Shown: positions 1-7,645, counted from the stretch's first letter. The stretch is 16,264 nucleotides of DNA from an uncultured Bacteroides sp. (GCA_900557355.1 USSR01000074.1:1-16264); one strand, 5' to 3'. Notes: generated from the sequence alone by a model not told the origin. Made by a program: numbers and translations.

Positions 1-235
1 AACGGGATGTGTGACGACTCACTTCTTCCAGCAAACTCCCAGCTCGGACAATGGATGGGCACATCCGGACTTTCCGCTGGTTATTACATTGTTTTCCGAA
101 CCACTCCTCCGATTATTAGTCCTACCCGAAGAAAGCGGGCAAAGACAGGACTGCATATACCAGGAATCACTTCATGGCACGTATCTTACACGTGCCACAG
201 GACTTCGCGCACCTCCGTGTGTTCTTACTTTATCG
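1..235. other. Structured, apparently non-coding segment; possible RNA gene of unknown family
   Basis: This segment holds a dense series of perfect inverted repeats that would fold as RNA. They are GGATGTG 5-11 with CACATCC 60-66; TGGTT 78-82 with AACCA 99-103; AGTCCT 118-123 with AGGACT 147-152, enclosing CCCG 125-128 with CGGG 136-139; and TGGCACGT 175-182 with ACGTGCCA 190-197 around a 7-base loop. Two + strand frames are open here, but their translations (many Ser, Thr, Arg and Cys, no domain, no signal peptide) do not look like protein. A terminator-like hairpin just downstream favours a + strand RNA ending near 264, but the strand is not settled. The left end may lie outside the window. 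I do not recognise the family. It could also be a leader or regulatory region. Confidence 0.4.
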
Positions 236-236
236 T

Positions 237-264
237 AAAGTCTGCAACTTTATTGCAGGCTTTT
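237..264 (+). terminator. Probable rho-independent terminator upstream of the efflux operon
   Basis: AAAGTCTGCAA (237-247) can pair with TTGCAGGCTTT (253-263) across the 5-base loop CTTTA. There is one G-T wobble, and a short T-rich tail follows (CTTTTATCT). Read on the + strand it would end an upstream transcript just before the next promoter. The tail is short, so attenuation or a binding site is also possible. Confidence 0.5.
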
Positions 265-269
265 ATCTC

Positions 270-277
270 TAATTTTG
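270..277 (+). promoter_or_regulatory. Bacteroides-type -7 promoter element of the metal-efflux operon
   Basis: TAATTTTG matches the Bacteroidetes -7 consensus TAnnTTTG exactly. It lies 35 bases upstream of the adaptor ATG at 313, which would give a leader of about 25-30 bases. No good TTTG is present at the expected -33 position, where the terminator-like hairpin lies. The promoter may therefore be weak or need an activator. Confidence 0.55.
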
Positions 278-312
278 CACACTGATAAAAGTAAGAACAT
301 AAAAATATCATC

Positions 313-1548
313 ATGAAAAAAATTCTTTTTATGGGAGTCATGGGTCTATTCCTATTGGGTTCCTGCAATAGTAAATCTGGCGACGGACACGAAGGTCATA
401 ATCATGAAACAGAAAAGCATGAGCACGAAGGTTGCGAGCATGATCATGAGGGCGAAGACCACAATCACGAAGGTGACGACCACGATGGACATGACCACGG
501 TGAAGTAGCAGCAGCCGGACATAGCGACGAAATCATTCTGCCCCCCGCAAAGGCGCAGGCTGCCGGAGTAAAATCCAATGTTGTAGAACCGGGAATTTTC
601 CATCAAGTTATAAAAACCAGCGGCCAGGTAATGGCAGCACAGGGAGATGAGAGTGTTGCTGTAGCAACCGTAGCAGGCGTGGTATCTTTCCGCGGAAAGA
701 TTATTGAAGGCATGAGTGTCAGTAAAGGAGCACCGCTGGTTATATTGTCTTCTAAAAATATGGCGGATGGTGATCCGGTAGAACGGGCGCGCATCGCCTA
801 TGAAGTTTCCAAGAAAGAATACGAGCGTATGAAAGCCCTCGTAGGAAATAAGATTGTTTCTGAAAAGGATTTCGCTCAGGCTGAACAAGCGTATGAGAAT
901 GCACGTATCAGCTACGAAGCCGTAGCCAAAAACAGTTCGGCAAGCGGGCAAGCCGTGGTTTCCCCCATCAGTGGATATGTAAAAAGCCTGTTAGTGAAAG
1001 AAGGCGATTACGTAGCGGTGGGACAACCGTTAGTCAGCATTACGCAAAACCGCAAATTATTCTTGCGTGCTGACGTTTCAGAGAAATATTACCAATATCT
1101 TCGTACTATTGGTTCTGCTAACTTCTGTACTCCTTATAATAATAAGGTATACGCATTGAAAGACTTAGACGGACGTCTTCTCTCTTATGGCAAAGCCTCG
1201 GGTGGAGACGGTGGATATTATGTACCTGTAACCTTTGAGTTTGACAACAAAGGTGATATCATCCCCGGTTCCTTTGTAGAAATCTTCTTATTGTCTTCCC
1301 CTATAGAAAATGTAATATCCCTACCCCATTCAGCATTGACTGAAGAACAAGGCAGTTTCTTTGTCTACCTGCAACTGGATGAAGAAGGATATAAGAAACA
1401 ACTCGTGACTCTTGGAGCCGATAACGGTGAAAGCGTACAGATTCTCTCAGGTGTAAAAGCAGGAGACCGCGTGGTAACCGAAGGAGCTTATCAAGTGAAA
1501 CTGGCAAGCGCTACAAATGCAATACCGGCACACAGTCACGAACACTAA
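313..1548 (+). CDS. Heavy-metal efflux RND adaptor, His-rich lipoprotein (CusB/CzcB type)
   Basis: This is the periplasmic adaptor (membrane fusion protein) that would link the RND pump at 1639 to the channel at 4774. The 411-residue protein starts with a lipoprotein signal (lipobox LLGSC, Cys18), so it should be lipid-anchored. Residues 26-70 form a linker with 13 His plus Asp, Glu and one Cys (Cys41), suited to binding a divalent metal or copper. The two halves of the lipoyl/barrel-sandwich domain lie at about 115-146 and 215-243, around an alpha-helical hairpin rich in Glu, Lys and Ala (about 150-210). Beta-barrel and membrane-proximal domains follow. The protein ends AHSHEH, so His is enriched at both ends. 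It is the first gene of a three-gene operon. The metal cannot be told from sequence: Zn, Co, Ni, Cu and Ag are all possible. Confidence 0.9.
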   Translation: MKKILFMGVMGLFLLGSCNSKSGDGHEGHNHETEKHEHEGCEHDHEGEDHNHEGDDHDGHDHGEVAAAGHSDEIILPPAKAQAAGVKSNVVEPGIFHQVIKTSGQVMAAQGDESVAVATVAGVVSFRGKIIEGMSVSKGAPLVILSSKNMADGDPVERARIAYEVSKKEYERMKALVGNKIVSEKDFAQAEQAYENARISYEAVAKNSSASGQAVVSPISGYVKSLLVKEGDYVAVGQPLVSITQNRKLFLRADVSEKYYQYLRTIGSANFCTPYNNKVYALKDLDGRLLSYGKASGGDGGYYVPVTFEFDNKGDIIPGSFVEIFLLSSPIENVISLPHSALTEEQGSFFVYLQLDEEGYKKQLVTLGADNGESVQILSGVKAGDRVVTEGAYQVKLASATNAIPAHSHEH

Positions 1549-1599
1549 AAAAACAGTGGTAAGTGATGAAGTTATAGAGTGATAAAGCAACTTCACCCT

Positions 1600-1631
1600 A
1601 TCACATTATCACATTAACACTCTAACACTTT
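1600..1631 (+). repeat. Four 8-base tandem repeats just upstream of the RND pump gene
   Basis: Four consecutive 8-base units lie here: ATCACATT, ATCACATT, AACACTCT and AACACTTT. A partial fifth runs into the ATG at 1639. The 90-base gap around them also has two inverted pairs: TGAAGTT 1566-1572 with AACTTCA 1589-1595, and GTGATAA 1580-1586 with TTATCAC 1607-1613. The second pair borrows bases from the repeat. The tract occupies the translation initiation region of the pump gene, so it may set pump level relative to the adaptor, or simply be a simple-sequence intergenic spacer. Confidence 0.6.
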
Positions 1632-1638
1632 AATCAAC

Positions 1639-4600
1639 ATGTTAAACAAGATTATACATTTCTCACTTCATAACCGCATCCTGGTGCTTGTGGCCTCGGT
1701 GTTGTTACTGATAGGCGGAACTTACACCGCCATGCACACGGAAGTGGACGTATTTCCAGATCTCAATGCACCTACGGTTGTCATCATGACTGAGGCAAAC
1801 GGTATGGCGGCAGAAGAAGTGGAACAACTCGTCACATTTCCTGTTGAAACAGCAGTGAACGGTGCAACAGGTGTGCGCCGCGTGCGTTCTTCATCTACCA
1901 ATGGATTCTCAGTAGTATGGGTAGAATTCGATTGGGATACGGATATTTATCTGGCCCGGCAAATTGTTAGCGAGAAGCTGGCTGTTGTAAGCGAAAGCCT
2001 GCCTACCGGTGTAGGAAAACCGACACTGGGTCCACAATCATCCATTCTGGGCGAGATGCTGATTATCGGTCTGACTGCCGACTCTACCTCTATGCTTGAC
2101 CTGCGTACAATAGCTGACTGGACCATCCGTCCGCGCTTACTCTCTACAGGCGGTGTGGCACAGGTAGCGGTACTGGGTGGTGATATAAAGGAATATCAGA
2201 TACAATTAGATCCGGAACGGATGCGACATTACGGCGTTACGCTGAATGAAATTATGACCGTAACCCGTGAAATGAATCTGAATGCAAACGGTGGCGTGCT
2301 ATATGAATATGGCAATGAATACATTGTACGTGGAGTACTTTCTACCGATCGGGTAGATCAACTGGCACGTGCCGTGGTACGTGGTGGAACCACTTCAGGC
2401 AGTGCTCCTATTCTGTTGGAAGATATTGCAGACGTACACATTGGAGCAAAATTACCCAAACTGGGTACAGCATCTGAACGGGGTAAAGCTGCCGTATTGT
2501 TGACTGTAACCAAGCAGCCGGCCACCAGCACGCTGGAATTAACGGATAAACTGGAAGCATCCCTGAAAGATTTACAGAAAAATCTGCCACCGGATGTAAA
2601 AGTCAGCACAGACATTTTCCGCCAAAGCCGCTTTATCGAAAGCTCTATCGGAAACGTACAGAAATCCTTGTTCGAAGGAGGTATCTTCGTGGTGATTGTA
2701 CTATTCCTGTTCCTTGCAAATGTACGCACAACAGTGATCTCATTGGTTACACTACCACTTTCATTGATTACTTCACTGGTGACGCTGCATTATATGGGAT
2801 TCACAATCAACACAATGAGTCTCGGTGGTCTTGCCATCGCTATCGGTTCGTTAGTGGATGACGCCATTGTGGACGTGGAAAACGTATATAAGCGACTCCA
2901 CGAAAACAAGTTGAAACCTGTGGAAGAACGACTTTCCATATTGGACGTGGTATTCAACGCATCGAAAGAAGTACGTATGCCTATCCTGAACTCTACGCTG
3001 ATTATCGTAGTTAGTTTCGTGCCGTTATTCTTCCTCACAGGTATGGAAGGCCGCATGCTGGTTCCGCTGGGTATTGCGTTCATTGTAGCATTGGCTGCTT
3101 CTACGGTAGTGGCACTGACGGTTACACCGGTACTTTGCTCTTATCTTTTGGGAAAAGGCAAGAAGAAGGAAGAGAAAGAAAGCAGCGACTCGTATGTAGC
3201 ACGTAAAATGAAACAATGGTATGGCGCTGCACTGGCTTTCGTACTGGGACATAAGAAGATCGTATTGGGCAGTACTATTGGTTTGTTCGTAGTAGCCTTA
3301 GTATGTTTCTTCACATTGGGCCGTTCATTCCTGCCACCTTTCAACGAAGGTTCGTTTACGATCAACATATCTTCTTTGCCGGGTATCTCGTTGGAAGAAA
3401 GTGACAAGATGGGGCATCGTGCAGAGGAATTGCTACTCAGTATTCCTGAAATACAAACCGTTGCCCGCAAGACCGGACGTGCCGAACTGGACGAACATGC
3501 ACTTGGAGTGAATGTTTCCGAAATAGAGGCTCCGTTCGAATTGAAAGATCGTTCACGTAGCGAAATGGTTGCTGAAGTACGCGAGAAATTGGGCACCATC
3601 GTAGGAGCGAACATAGAAATCGGGCAACCTATCAGTCATCGTATCGATGCTATGCTTAGCGGTACGAAAGCAAACATTGCTATTAAACTGTTCGGTGATG
3701 ACCTGAACCGTATGTTTACTTTGGGTAATGAAATCAAAAGTGCCATCCAAGATATTCCTGGTATTGCCGACTTGAATGTGGAGCAACAGATAGAACGTCC
3801 TCAGCTTATCATTTCGCCCAAGCGGGAAATGTTGGCTAAGTTTGGTATCTCATTACCGGAATTCTCTGAGTTCGTGAATGTCTGCCTTGCAGGCGAAACC
3901 GTATCACAGGTTTACGAGAAAGGCAAAAGTTTTGACCTTACCGTACGTGTACGTGATGATCTTCGCGACGAAATGGAAAAGATACGCAACTTGATGATAG
4001 ATACCAGCGACGGAAAGAAAATACCGTTGAACTACATCGCCGAAGTGCGTTCTGCAATGGGGCCGAATACTATCAGCCGCGAGAACGTAAAACGTAAAAT
4101 TGTGATCTCTGCCAATGTTGCCGACCGTGACTTGCGCAGTGTGGTGAATGATATTCAGGCTCGCGTGGACAAGGACATCAAATTGCCGGAAGGATATCAC
4201 CTTGAATACGGCGGTCAGTTTGAGAGCGAACAGGCAGCAAGCCGCACCTTATTACTCACATCGCTGATGAGTATTGCAGTGATCTTCTTACTACTTTATC
4301 ATGAATTCCGCAGTGTGAAGGAAAGTGCGATTATTCTTATCAACCTGCCGCTTGCATTGATTGGCGGTGTATTTGCTTTGTTGATGACAACGGGAGAAGT
4401 GAGTATTCCTGCTATTATCGGTTTTATTTCACTGTTCGGTATTGCTACCCGAAACGGTATGTTGTTGATCAGCCACTACAACCACTTGCAACGGGAAGAA
4501 GGACTGAATGTGTATGACAGTGTAATCCGCGGTTCAATGGACCGTTTGAATCCAATTCTGATGACCGCGTTGTCTTCTGCTCTTGCACTTATTCCGTTGG

Positions 4601-4743
4601 CACTGGGAGGTGATTTGCCGGGTAATGAAATCCAAAGCCCGATGGCGAAGGTTATTCTCGGAGGTCTTTTAACTTCCACGTTCCTGAACGGTTTCATCAT
4701 TCCGATTGTTTATCTGATGATGCACCGGAAACCGGCGAATTAA
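1639..4743 (+). CDS. Heavy-metal efflux RND pump, CusA/CzcA family
   Basis: This is the inner-membrane proton-driven pump of the efflux complex. At 1034 residues it has the usual length of the heavy-metal RND family. It has one N-terminal membrane helix (about residues 11-31), a large periplasmic porter part, a helix block at about 340-500, a second periplasmic part, and a final helix block ending near the C terminus. The proton-relay helix reads IGSLVDDAIVDVEN, with Asp407, Asp408, Asp412 and Glu414. By recall, CzcA has an extra upstream Asp (DFGIIVDG), which is Ala here, so this helix resembles CusA more than CzcA. The Met of CusA's LPGM segment is not conserved (LPGI here), so a copper/silver role is not shown. 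The substrate is undetermined. The gene is translated 90 bases after the adaptor and 30 bases before the channel gene. Confidence 0.93.
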   Translation: MLNKIIHFSLHNRILVLVASVLLLIGGTYTAMHTEVDVFPDLNAPTVVIMTEANGMAAEEVEQLVTFPVETAVNGATGVRRVRSSSTNGFSVVWVEFDWDTDIYLARQIVSEKLAVVSESLPTGVGKPTLGPQSSILGEMLIIGLTADSTSMLDLRTIADWTIRPRLLSTGGVAQVAVLGGDIKEYQIQLDPERMRHYGVTLNEIMTVTREMNLNANGGVLYEYGNEYIVRGVLSTDRVDQLARAVVRGGTTSGSAPILLEDIADVHIGAKLPKLGTASERGKAAVLLTVTKQPATSTLELTDKLEASLKDLQKNLPPDVKVSTDIFRQSRFIESSIGNVQKSLFEGGIFVVIVLFLFLANVRTTVISLVTLPLSLITSLVTLHYMGFTINTMSLGGLAIAIGSLVDDAIVDVENVYKRLHENKLKPVEERLSILDVVFNASKEVRMPILNSTLIIVVSFVPLFFLTGMEGRMLVPLGIAFIVALAASTVVALTVTPVLCSYLLGKGKKKEEKESSDSYVARKMKQWYGAALAFVLGHKKIVLGSTIGLFVVALVCFFTLGRSFLPPFNEGSFTINISSLPGISLEESDKMGHRAEELLLSIPEIQTVARKTGRAELDEHALGVNVSEIEAPFELKDRSRSEMVAEVREKLGTIVGANIEIGQPISHRIDAMLSGTKANIAIKLFGDDLNRMFTLGNEIKSAIQDIPGIADLNVEQQIERPQLIISPKREMLAKFGISLPEFSEFVNVCLAGETVSQVYEKGKSFDLTVRVRDDLRDEMEKIRNLMIDTSDGKKIPLNYIAEVRSAMGPNTISRENVKRKIVISANVADRDLRSVVNDIQARVDKDIKLPEGYHLEYGGQFESEQAASRTLLLTSLMSIAVIFLLLYHEFRSVKESAIILINLPLALIGGVFALLMTTGEVSIPAIIGFISLFGIATRNGMLLISHYNHLQREEGLNVYDSVIRGSMDRLNPILMTALSSALALIPLALGGDLPGNEIQSPMAKVILGGLLTSTFLNGFIIPIVYLMMHRKPAN

Positions 4744-4773
4744 CATCCATATAACTATTAACAATATCAAATA

Positions 4774-5979
4774 ATGAAACGAATTCTTATATTTAGTTTT
4801 ATCACTTTTTTCCTATATGCGGAGATGCGTGCCCAATCGGTTGGCATAGACGAAGTGCTGCACCGCATTGAAGCGAACAATAAGGAGTTGCAGGCTAATG
4901 CGCAACTTATCACTTCACAGAAATTGGAAAACAAGTCGGAAAACAATTTGCCTGATCCCACTCTCTCGTATGCCCATTTGTGGGGTTCGGAAGATAAGAG
5001 CGAGACGATAGGTGAACTTGTTGTTTCCCAAAGCTTTGATTTCCCTACTTTATATGCTACACGCGGAAAAGTAAATCGACTCAAAACCGGTGCGCTTGAT
5101 GCACAGTCTGCTGCTTTCCGTCAACAATTGTTGTTGCAAGCCAAGGAGCTTTGTTTCGATATCATCATGTTACAGCATCAGCAAGTGATTCTGGATGAAC
5201 GCATGAAACAGGCTGAGGAACTCTCCACATACTACAAGAAACGTCTGGAAACAGGTGATGCCAATGTATTGGAAACAAACAAAATCAATCTGGAATTACT
5301 GAATGTACGTACAGAGTTCCGCGCCAATCAGACTGCGCTTGATAATGCCTGGAAATCTCTCCTTGCACTCAACGGAGACCAGTCTTTGCAAGACAATGAA
5401 CTGAGCAGTTTCCGTTCCATCAATGATTATCCGTTGCCGCTTCTTCCTAACAACTATGAACAGTTACGTTCGGAAGTGTTGGCAGCCGATCAGACTTTGC
5501 TGTCATTGAGCAGTGAAAGTGCTGCTGCCCGCAAACAGATTTCTGCAAGTAAGCAAGGCTGGTTGCCAAAATTGGAACTGGGATATCGCCGTAATACTGA
5601 GTCCGGTACTCCGTTCAATGGAGTTGTAGTGGGCTTTTCTTTCCCACTGTTTGAAAACCGCAATAAGGTGAAGATAGCCAAAGCACAATCTCTGAATCTC
5701 GACTATCAGAAAGAGAACGCTACTTTCCAAGCTGAGGCGACCTTAGCAAAACTGTACAGTGAGGCACAATCATTGCAAACCTCCATACAGGAATATAGGG
5801 AAGCATTCAGTTCACAACAAGATCTTGCATTACTGAAACAAGCCCTTACCGGTGGACAGATCAGCGTGATAGAGTATTTTGTAGAAGTTTCTGTGATTTA
5901 TCAAAGTAAACAGAATCTGCTTCAATTGGAAAATCAGTATCAGAAGGTAATGGCACAGATATATAAGAGTAAACTATAA
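4774..5979 (+). CDS. TolC/CusC-family outer membrane efflux channel
   Basis: This is the outer-membrane and periplasmic tunnel of the metal-efflux complex and the last gene of the operon. The 401-residue protein has a short basic N end and a hydrophobic stretch (residues 4-16), then a likely signal cleavage after Ala20 (MRA|QS). There is no lipobox, unlike E. coli CusC, so it should not be lipid-anchored. The rest is rich in Gln, Leu, Ala and Glu heptad-like helices with two repeats of the outer-membrane-efflux type. Each repeat has a short strand segment (for example LSYAHLWG and LELGYRRN) typical of TolC proteins. It is slightly shorter than most TolC/CusC proteins. The start is the first ATG, 30 bases after the pump stop. 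The operon terminator lies 18 bases downstream. Confidence 0.9.
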   Translation: MKRILIFSFITFFLYAEMRAQSVGIDEVLHRIEANNKELQANAQLITSQKLENKSENNLPDPTLSYAHLWGSEDKSETIGELVVSQSFDFPTLYATRGKVNRLKTGALDAQSAAFRQQLLLQAKELCFDIIMLQHQQVILDERMKQAEELSTYYKKRLETGDANVLETNKINLELLNVRTEFRANQTALDNAWKSLLALNGDQSLQDNELSSFRSINDYPLPLLPNNYEQLRSEVLAADQTLLSLSSESAAARKQISASKQGWLPKLELGYRRNTESGTPFNGVVVGFSFPLFENRNKVKIAKAQSLNLDYQKENATFQAEATLAKLYSEAQSLQTSIQEYREAFSSQQDLALLKQALTGGQISVIEYFVEVSVIYQSKQNLLQLENQYQKVMAQIYKSKL

Positions 5980-5996
5980 GAATATATTCTTATTAT

Positions 5997-6064
5997 ATTT
6001 ATAAAGAAAGCGAAGAACCAACTCCAGCAATTGAAAGAGTTGATTCTTCGCTTTCTTTATAAAT
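5997..6064. terminator. Long bidirectional terminator hairpin between efflux operon and serpin
   Basis: The arms at 5997-6024 and 6037-6064 are 28 bases each and complementary apart from one C/T difference that becomes a G-U wobble. They enclose a 12-base loop. The outer ends are A/T-rich, so each strand gets a T-rich tail (CTTTCTTTATAAAT read rightwards). The genes at 4774-5979 and 6076-7323 converge on it, so it can end transcripts from both sides. Confidence 0.85.
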
Positions 6065-6075
6065 AGCATAACAAA

Positions 6076-7323
6076 TCACAGTTTCGTAATTTTCCCCATA
6101 AAAAGAATTGCTCCCGTACTCTTTTCCTTAATCACGAAAGCAAAAGGACGGTCTACATAGAAAGATATAGGAGTAGATGGCCCGGCAGAAGTTTCCAACA
6201 TTCCACCAACTGTAACAGCTGCTGCTTCAGTACCTTCCTCATCTACATTTACATAAGTAAATTGCTGCAAAAGACCAATATACAACTCGGCAGCCGACAT
6301 TTTTGAGAAATCAGCCTTATAACCATCAAAGGCATCCTTCATCCCCATAGCAACCATATCTTCTATGAGCATCTTGTCATACTCCACTTTAAAACGGGGA
6401 AGTTTAACCTGCAATTGCCTGCTCGACAAAGCTGCATTCCATTCCTTCCAGTTTTCATAAGTCAATTCGGACAAACTCTCATCCAAAGTCTTATCCACGG
6501 CAGGCAATAAGAGCACCATACTGAAAGCTTCGTTACCATACGGCAATTCTGCGATGGAGAATGCTGAGTTCTGGGCATAATTAAACGTTTCTGTCTGATT
6601 CATCATGTTCACTTTCTGCTCAGTACCATCAGAATTAGTAAAGTTTTCCTGGCGAGTATCCGATTTTTGGAATTGACTCTTCCAAATGCCTTTGAAGTAG
6701 AGTGCATTAACCAAATACATACGCGCATCTTCCGGTATTCTCTGTATAACCTCTTTTATACAATTATTCGTCTGCTCAGCGCACCACCAGTTAATCACAT
6801 CCTTCGCTGTGGGAGATGTAAAATCAAGTTCCTGTACCTGAGCATCATACATCTTCTTATTCACATCTACAAAAGAATCGTAAACTTTAAAACCTTGTTT
6901 TACCCAAATAGAATTGGCAACTCCTAATTGAGTGGTATTATCTAAATCCAATAAAGCTGAAGTTAGTTTTTGATGATAGTTATTCAGATCATCAAGAGAG
7001 AAAGAAGCGGCAGGAAATCCCAATACGTCCTGCATTTCAGTAAGCGTATTGCCCGAAGCTCCGTTAGTAATCATTGATAAGCAAAGTGATGCACTCAATG
7101 GAGATACAAAGACATTCGGCTTTTCCTTTTCGGTACTGCACACCTGATTGAAGAAACGGAAAGCAAAGTCTGTACCTTTGTCCATTAAATCTTGTTCCGC
7201 ACGGGTGAGATTGATGTCTTGACGTGGTTTAGGTTCCGGTTGAGGAGGAATCTCATCATTCTGACAAGCTGCAAGGATACTGAGTAGGCTTAGCGCAGCA
7301 ATAGTTTTCTTTAGCATAAGCAT
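6076..7323 (-). CDS. Serpin (serine or cysteine protease inhibitor), lipoprotein
   Basis: This is a serpin-family suicide inhibitor of proteases, anchored as a lipoprotein. It is 415 residues with lipobox ILAAC (Cys20), a Pro/Gln/Asp/Glu-rich linker to about residue 38, and a full-length serpin fold with typical segments such as NVFVSPLSASLCLSM and VNALYFKGIWKSQF. The reactive-loop hinge EEGTEAAAVTV starts at Glu362 and matches the consensus of inhibitory serpins, with small residues at P12-P10. Counting 17 residues from the hinge Glu places P1 at Thr378 and P1' at Ser379, though bacterial serpins can use shifted sites. The C terminus DRPFAFVIKEKSTGAILFMGKI is classic. ATG 7323 is used; ATG 7317 (residue 3) is equally possible. 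It is a single gene transcribed towards the efflux operon. The target is unknown; host gut proteases or the cell's own proteases are plausible. Confidence 0.93.
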   Translation of the reverse strand: MLMLKKTIAALSLLSILAACQNDEIPPQPEPKPRQDINLTRAEQDLMDKGTDFAFRFFNQVCSTEKEKPNVFVSPLSASLCLSMITNGASGNTLTEMQDVLGFPAASFSLDDLNNYHQKLTSALLDLDNTTQLGVANSIWVKQGFKVYDSFVDVNKKMYDAQVQELDFTSPTAKDVINWWCAEQTNNCIKEVIQRIPEDARMYLVNALYFKGIWKSQFQKSDTRQENFTNSDGTEQKVNMMNQTETFNYAQNSAFSIAELPYGNEAFSMVLLLPAVDKTLDESLSELTYENWKEWNAALSSRQLQVKLPRFKVEYDKMLIEDMVAMGMKDAFDGYKADFSKMSAAELYIGLLQQFTYVNVDEEGTEAAAVTVGGMLETSAGPSTPISFYVDRPFAFVIKEKSTGAILFMGKITKL

Positions 7324-7418
7324 TATAGTATTAGTTTTCTATTAAGTTACTCTGTTAGAATAAATGCATAAATTTATAAAATACTGCACCACATTACAAA
7401 TTAAACATAAATCTTTCT

Positions 7419-7426
7419 TATCTTTG
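7419..7426 (+). promoter_or_regulatory. -7 promoter element of the B12 uptake operon
   Basis: TATCTTTG matches the Bacteroidetes -7 consensus TAnnTTTG and lies about 15 bases before the first stem of the cobalamin riboswitch, which fits the expected transcript start. The -33 region (around 7394) has only a weak match. The 95 bases between the serpin start and this box must also hold the divergent serpin promoter. The best - strand candidate is TAAATTTA at 7369-7376, one base off consensus, and is not called. Confidence 0.6.
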
Positions 7427-7435
7427 CTCCCGGTT

Positions 7436-7606
7436 TTGTTGGAGGATACCTTTCGGTATACTCCATGAAAAGGGAATTGGGTGTGACTCCCAAACAGTCC
7501 CGCTGCTGTGATCTCCTATTGCAGGATTTGCCAATCACCTGTGCCACTGCCAATATTCGTATGGTGGGAAGGCGGTAAATCCGGAGTAAGTCAGAAGACC
7601 TGCAAA
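7436..7606 (+). promoter_or_regulatory. Cobalamin (B12) riboswitch aptamer
   Basis: This is a metabolite-sensing RNA in the leader of the B12 uptake operon. Conserved parts appear in the right order. A hairpin is formed by GGAG 7441-7444 with CTCC 7461-7464 and ATACC with GGTAT. The AAAAGGGAA core is next, then TTGGG 7477-7481 with CCCAA 7489-7493 and the CAGTCCCGC segment. The B12-box GCCACTG lies at 7543-7549, followed by GGTGGGAAGGC. The 3' core GTCAGAAGACCTGC is at 7590-7603. GCAGG 7521-7525 pairs with CCTGC 7599-7603. Ligand binding should lower expression of the genes from 7670 to 14036. Exact aptamer ends are approximate. Confidence 0.93.
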
Positions 7607-7616
7607 ACCGATCATT

Positions 7617-7645
7617 TCTTATGCCTTCGAGGAAAGGGCATGAGA
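7617..7645 (+). promoter_or_regulatory. Riboswitch expression-platform hairpin
   Basis: The arms 7617-7625 and 7637-7645 form a 9-base-pair stem with one G-U wobble. The loop TTCGAGGAAAG contains a purine-rich, Shine-Dalgarno-like GAGGA. An in-frame ATG at 7640-7642 sits inside the 3' arm. No T-run follows, so control of translation is more likely than transcription termination. The hairpin ends 25 bases before the preferred receptor start at 7670. Confidence 0.5.

Larger units (their letters stand above)
221..298. repeat. Long inverted repeat flanking a terminator hairpin and a promoter
   Basis: The left arm GTTCTTACTTTATC (221-234) is the reverse complement of the right arm at 284-298, apart from one extra A in the right arm. 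Between the arms lie a second inverted repeat (237-263) and the -7 element at 270-277. The right arm begins about where transcription of the efflux operon should start. The arms could be an operator for a dimeric regulator, or the base of a larger stem. The sequence alone does not decide this. Confidence 0.6.

Noticed and set aside
65..77. On the - strand GCGGAAAGTCCGG resembles conserved region I of bacterial RNase P RNA.
   Set aside because: The neighbouring sequence does not follow RNase P layout: a local 62-base hairpin follows at once, and no match to the other conserved regions is visible. The match alone is too short.
269..278. CTAATTTTGC looked like a conjugative-transposon attachment core of the CTnDOT type.
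   Set aside because: It mismatches the recalled GTTNNTTTGC at two positions, coincides with the -7 promoter box, and no integrase or element end is nearby.
7..285. Open frames at 7-285 and 11-238 on the + strand as small protein genes.
   Set aside because: Their translations lack protein-like patterns, signal or domain, both frames overlap the same stems, and the second ends inside the terminator-like region.
352..951. Long - strand open frame of 199 codons opposite the RND adaptor.
   Set aside because: It is a shadow of the strongly supported adaptor gene, and its His/Asp-rich region simply reads out as Val, Met and Ile.
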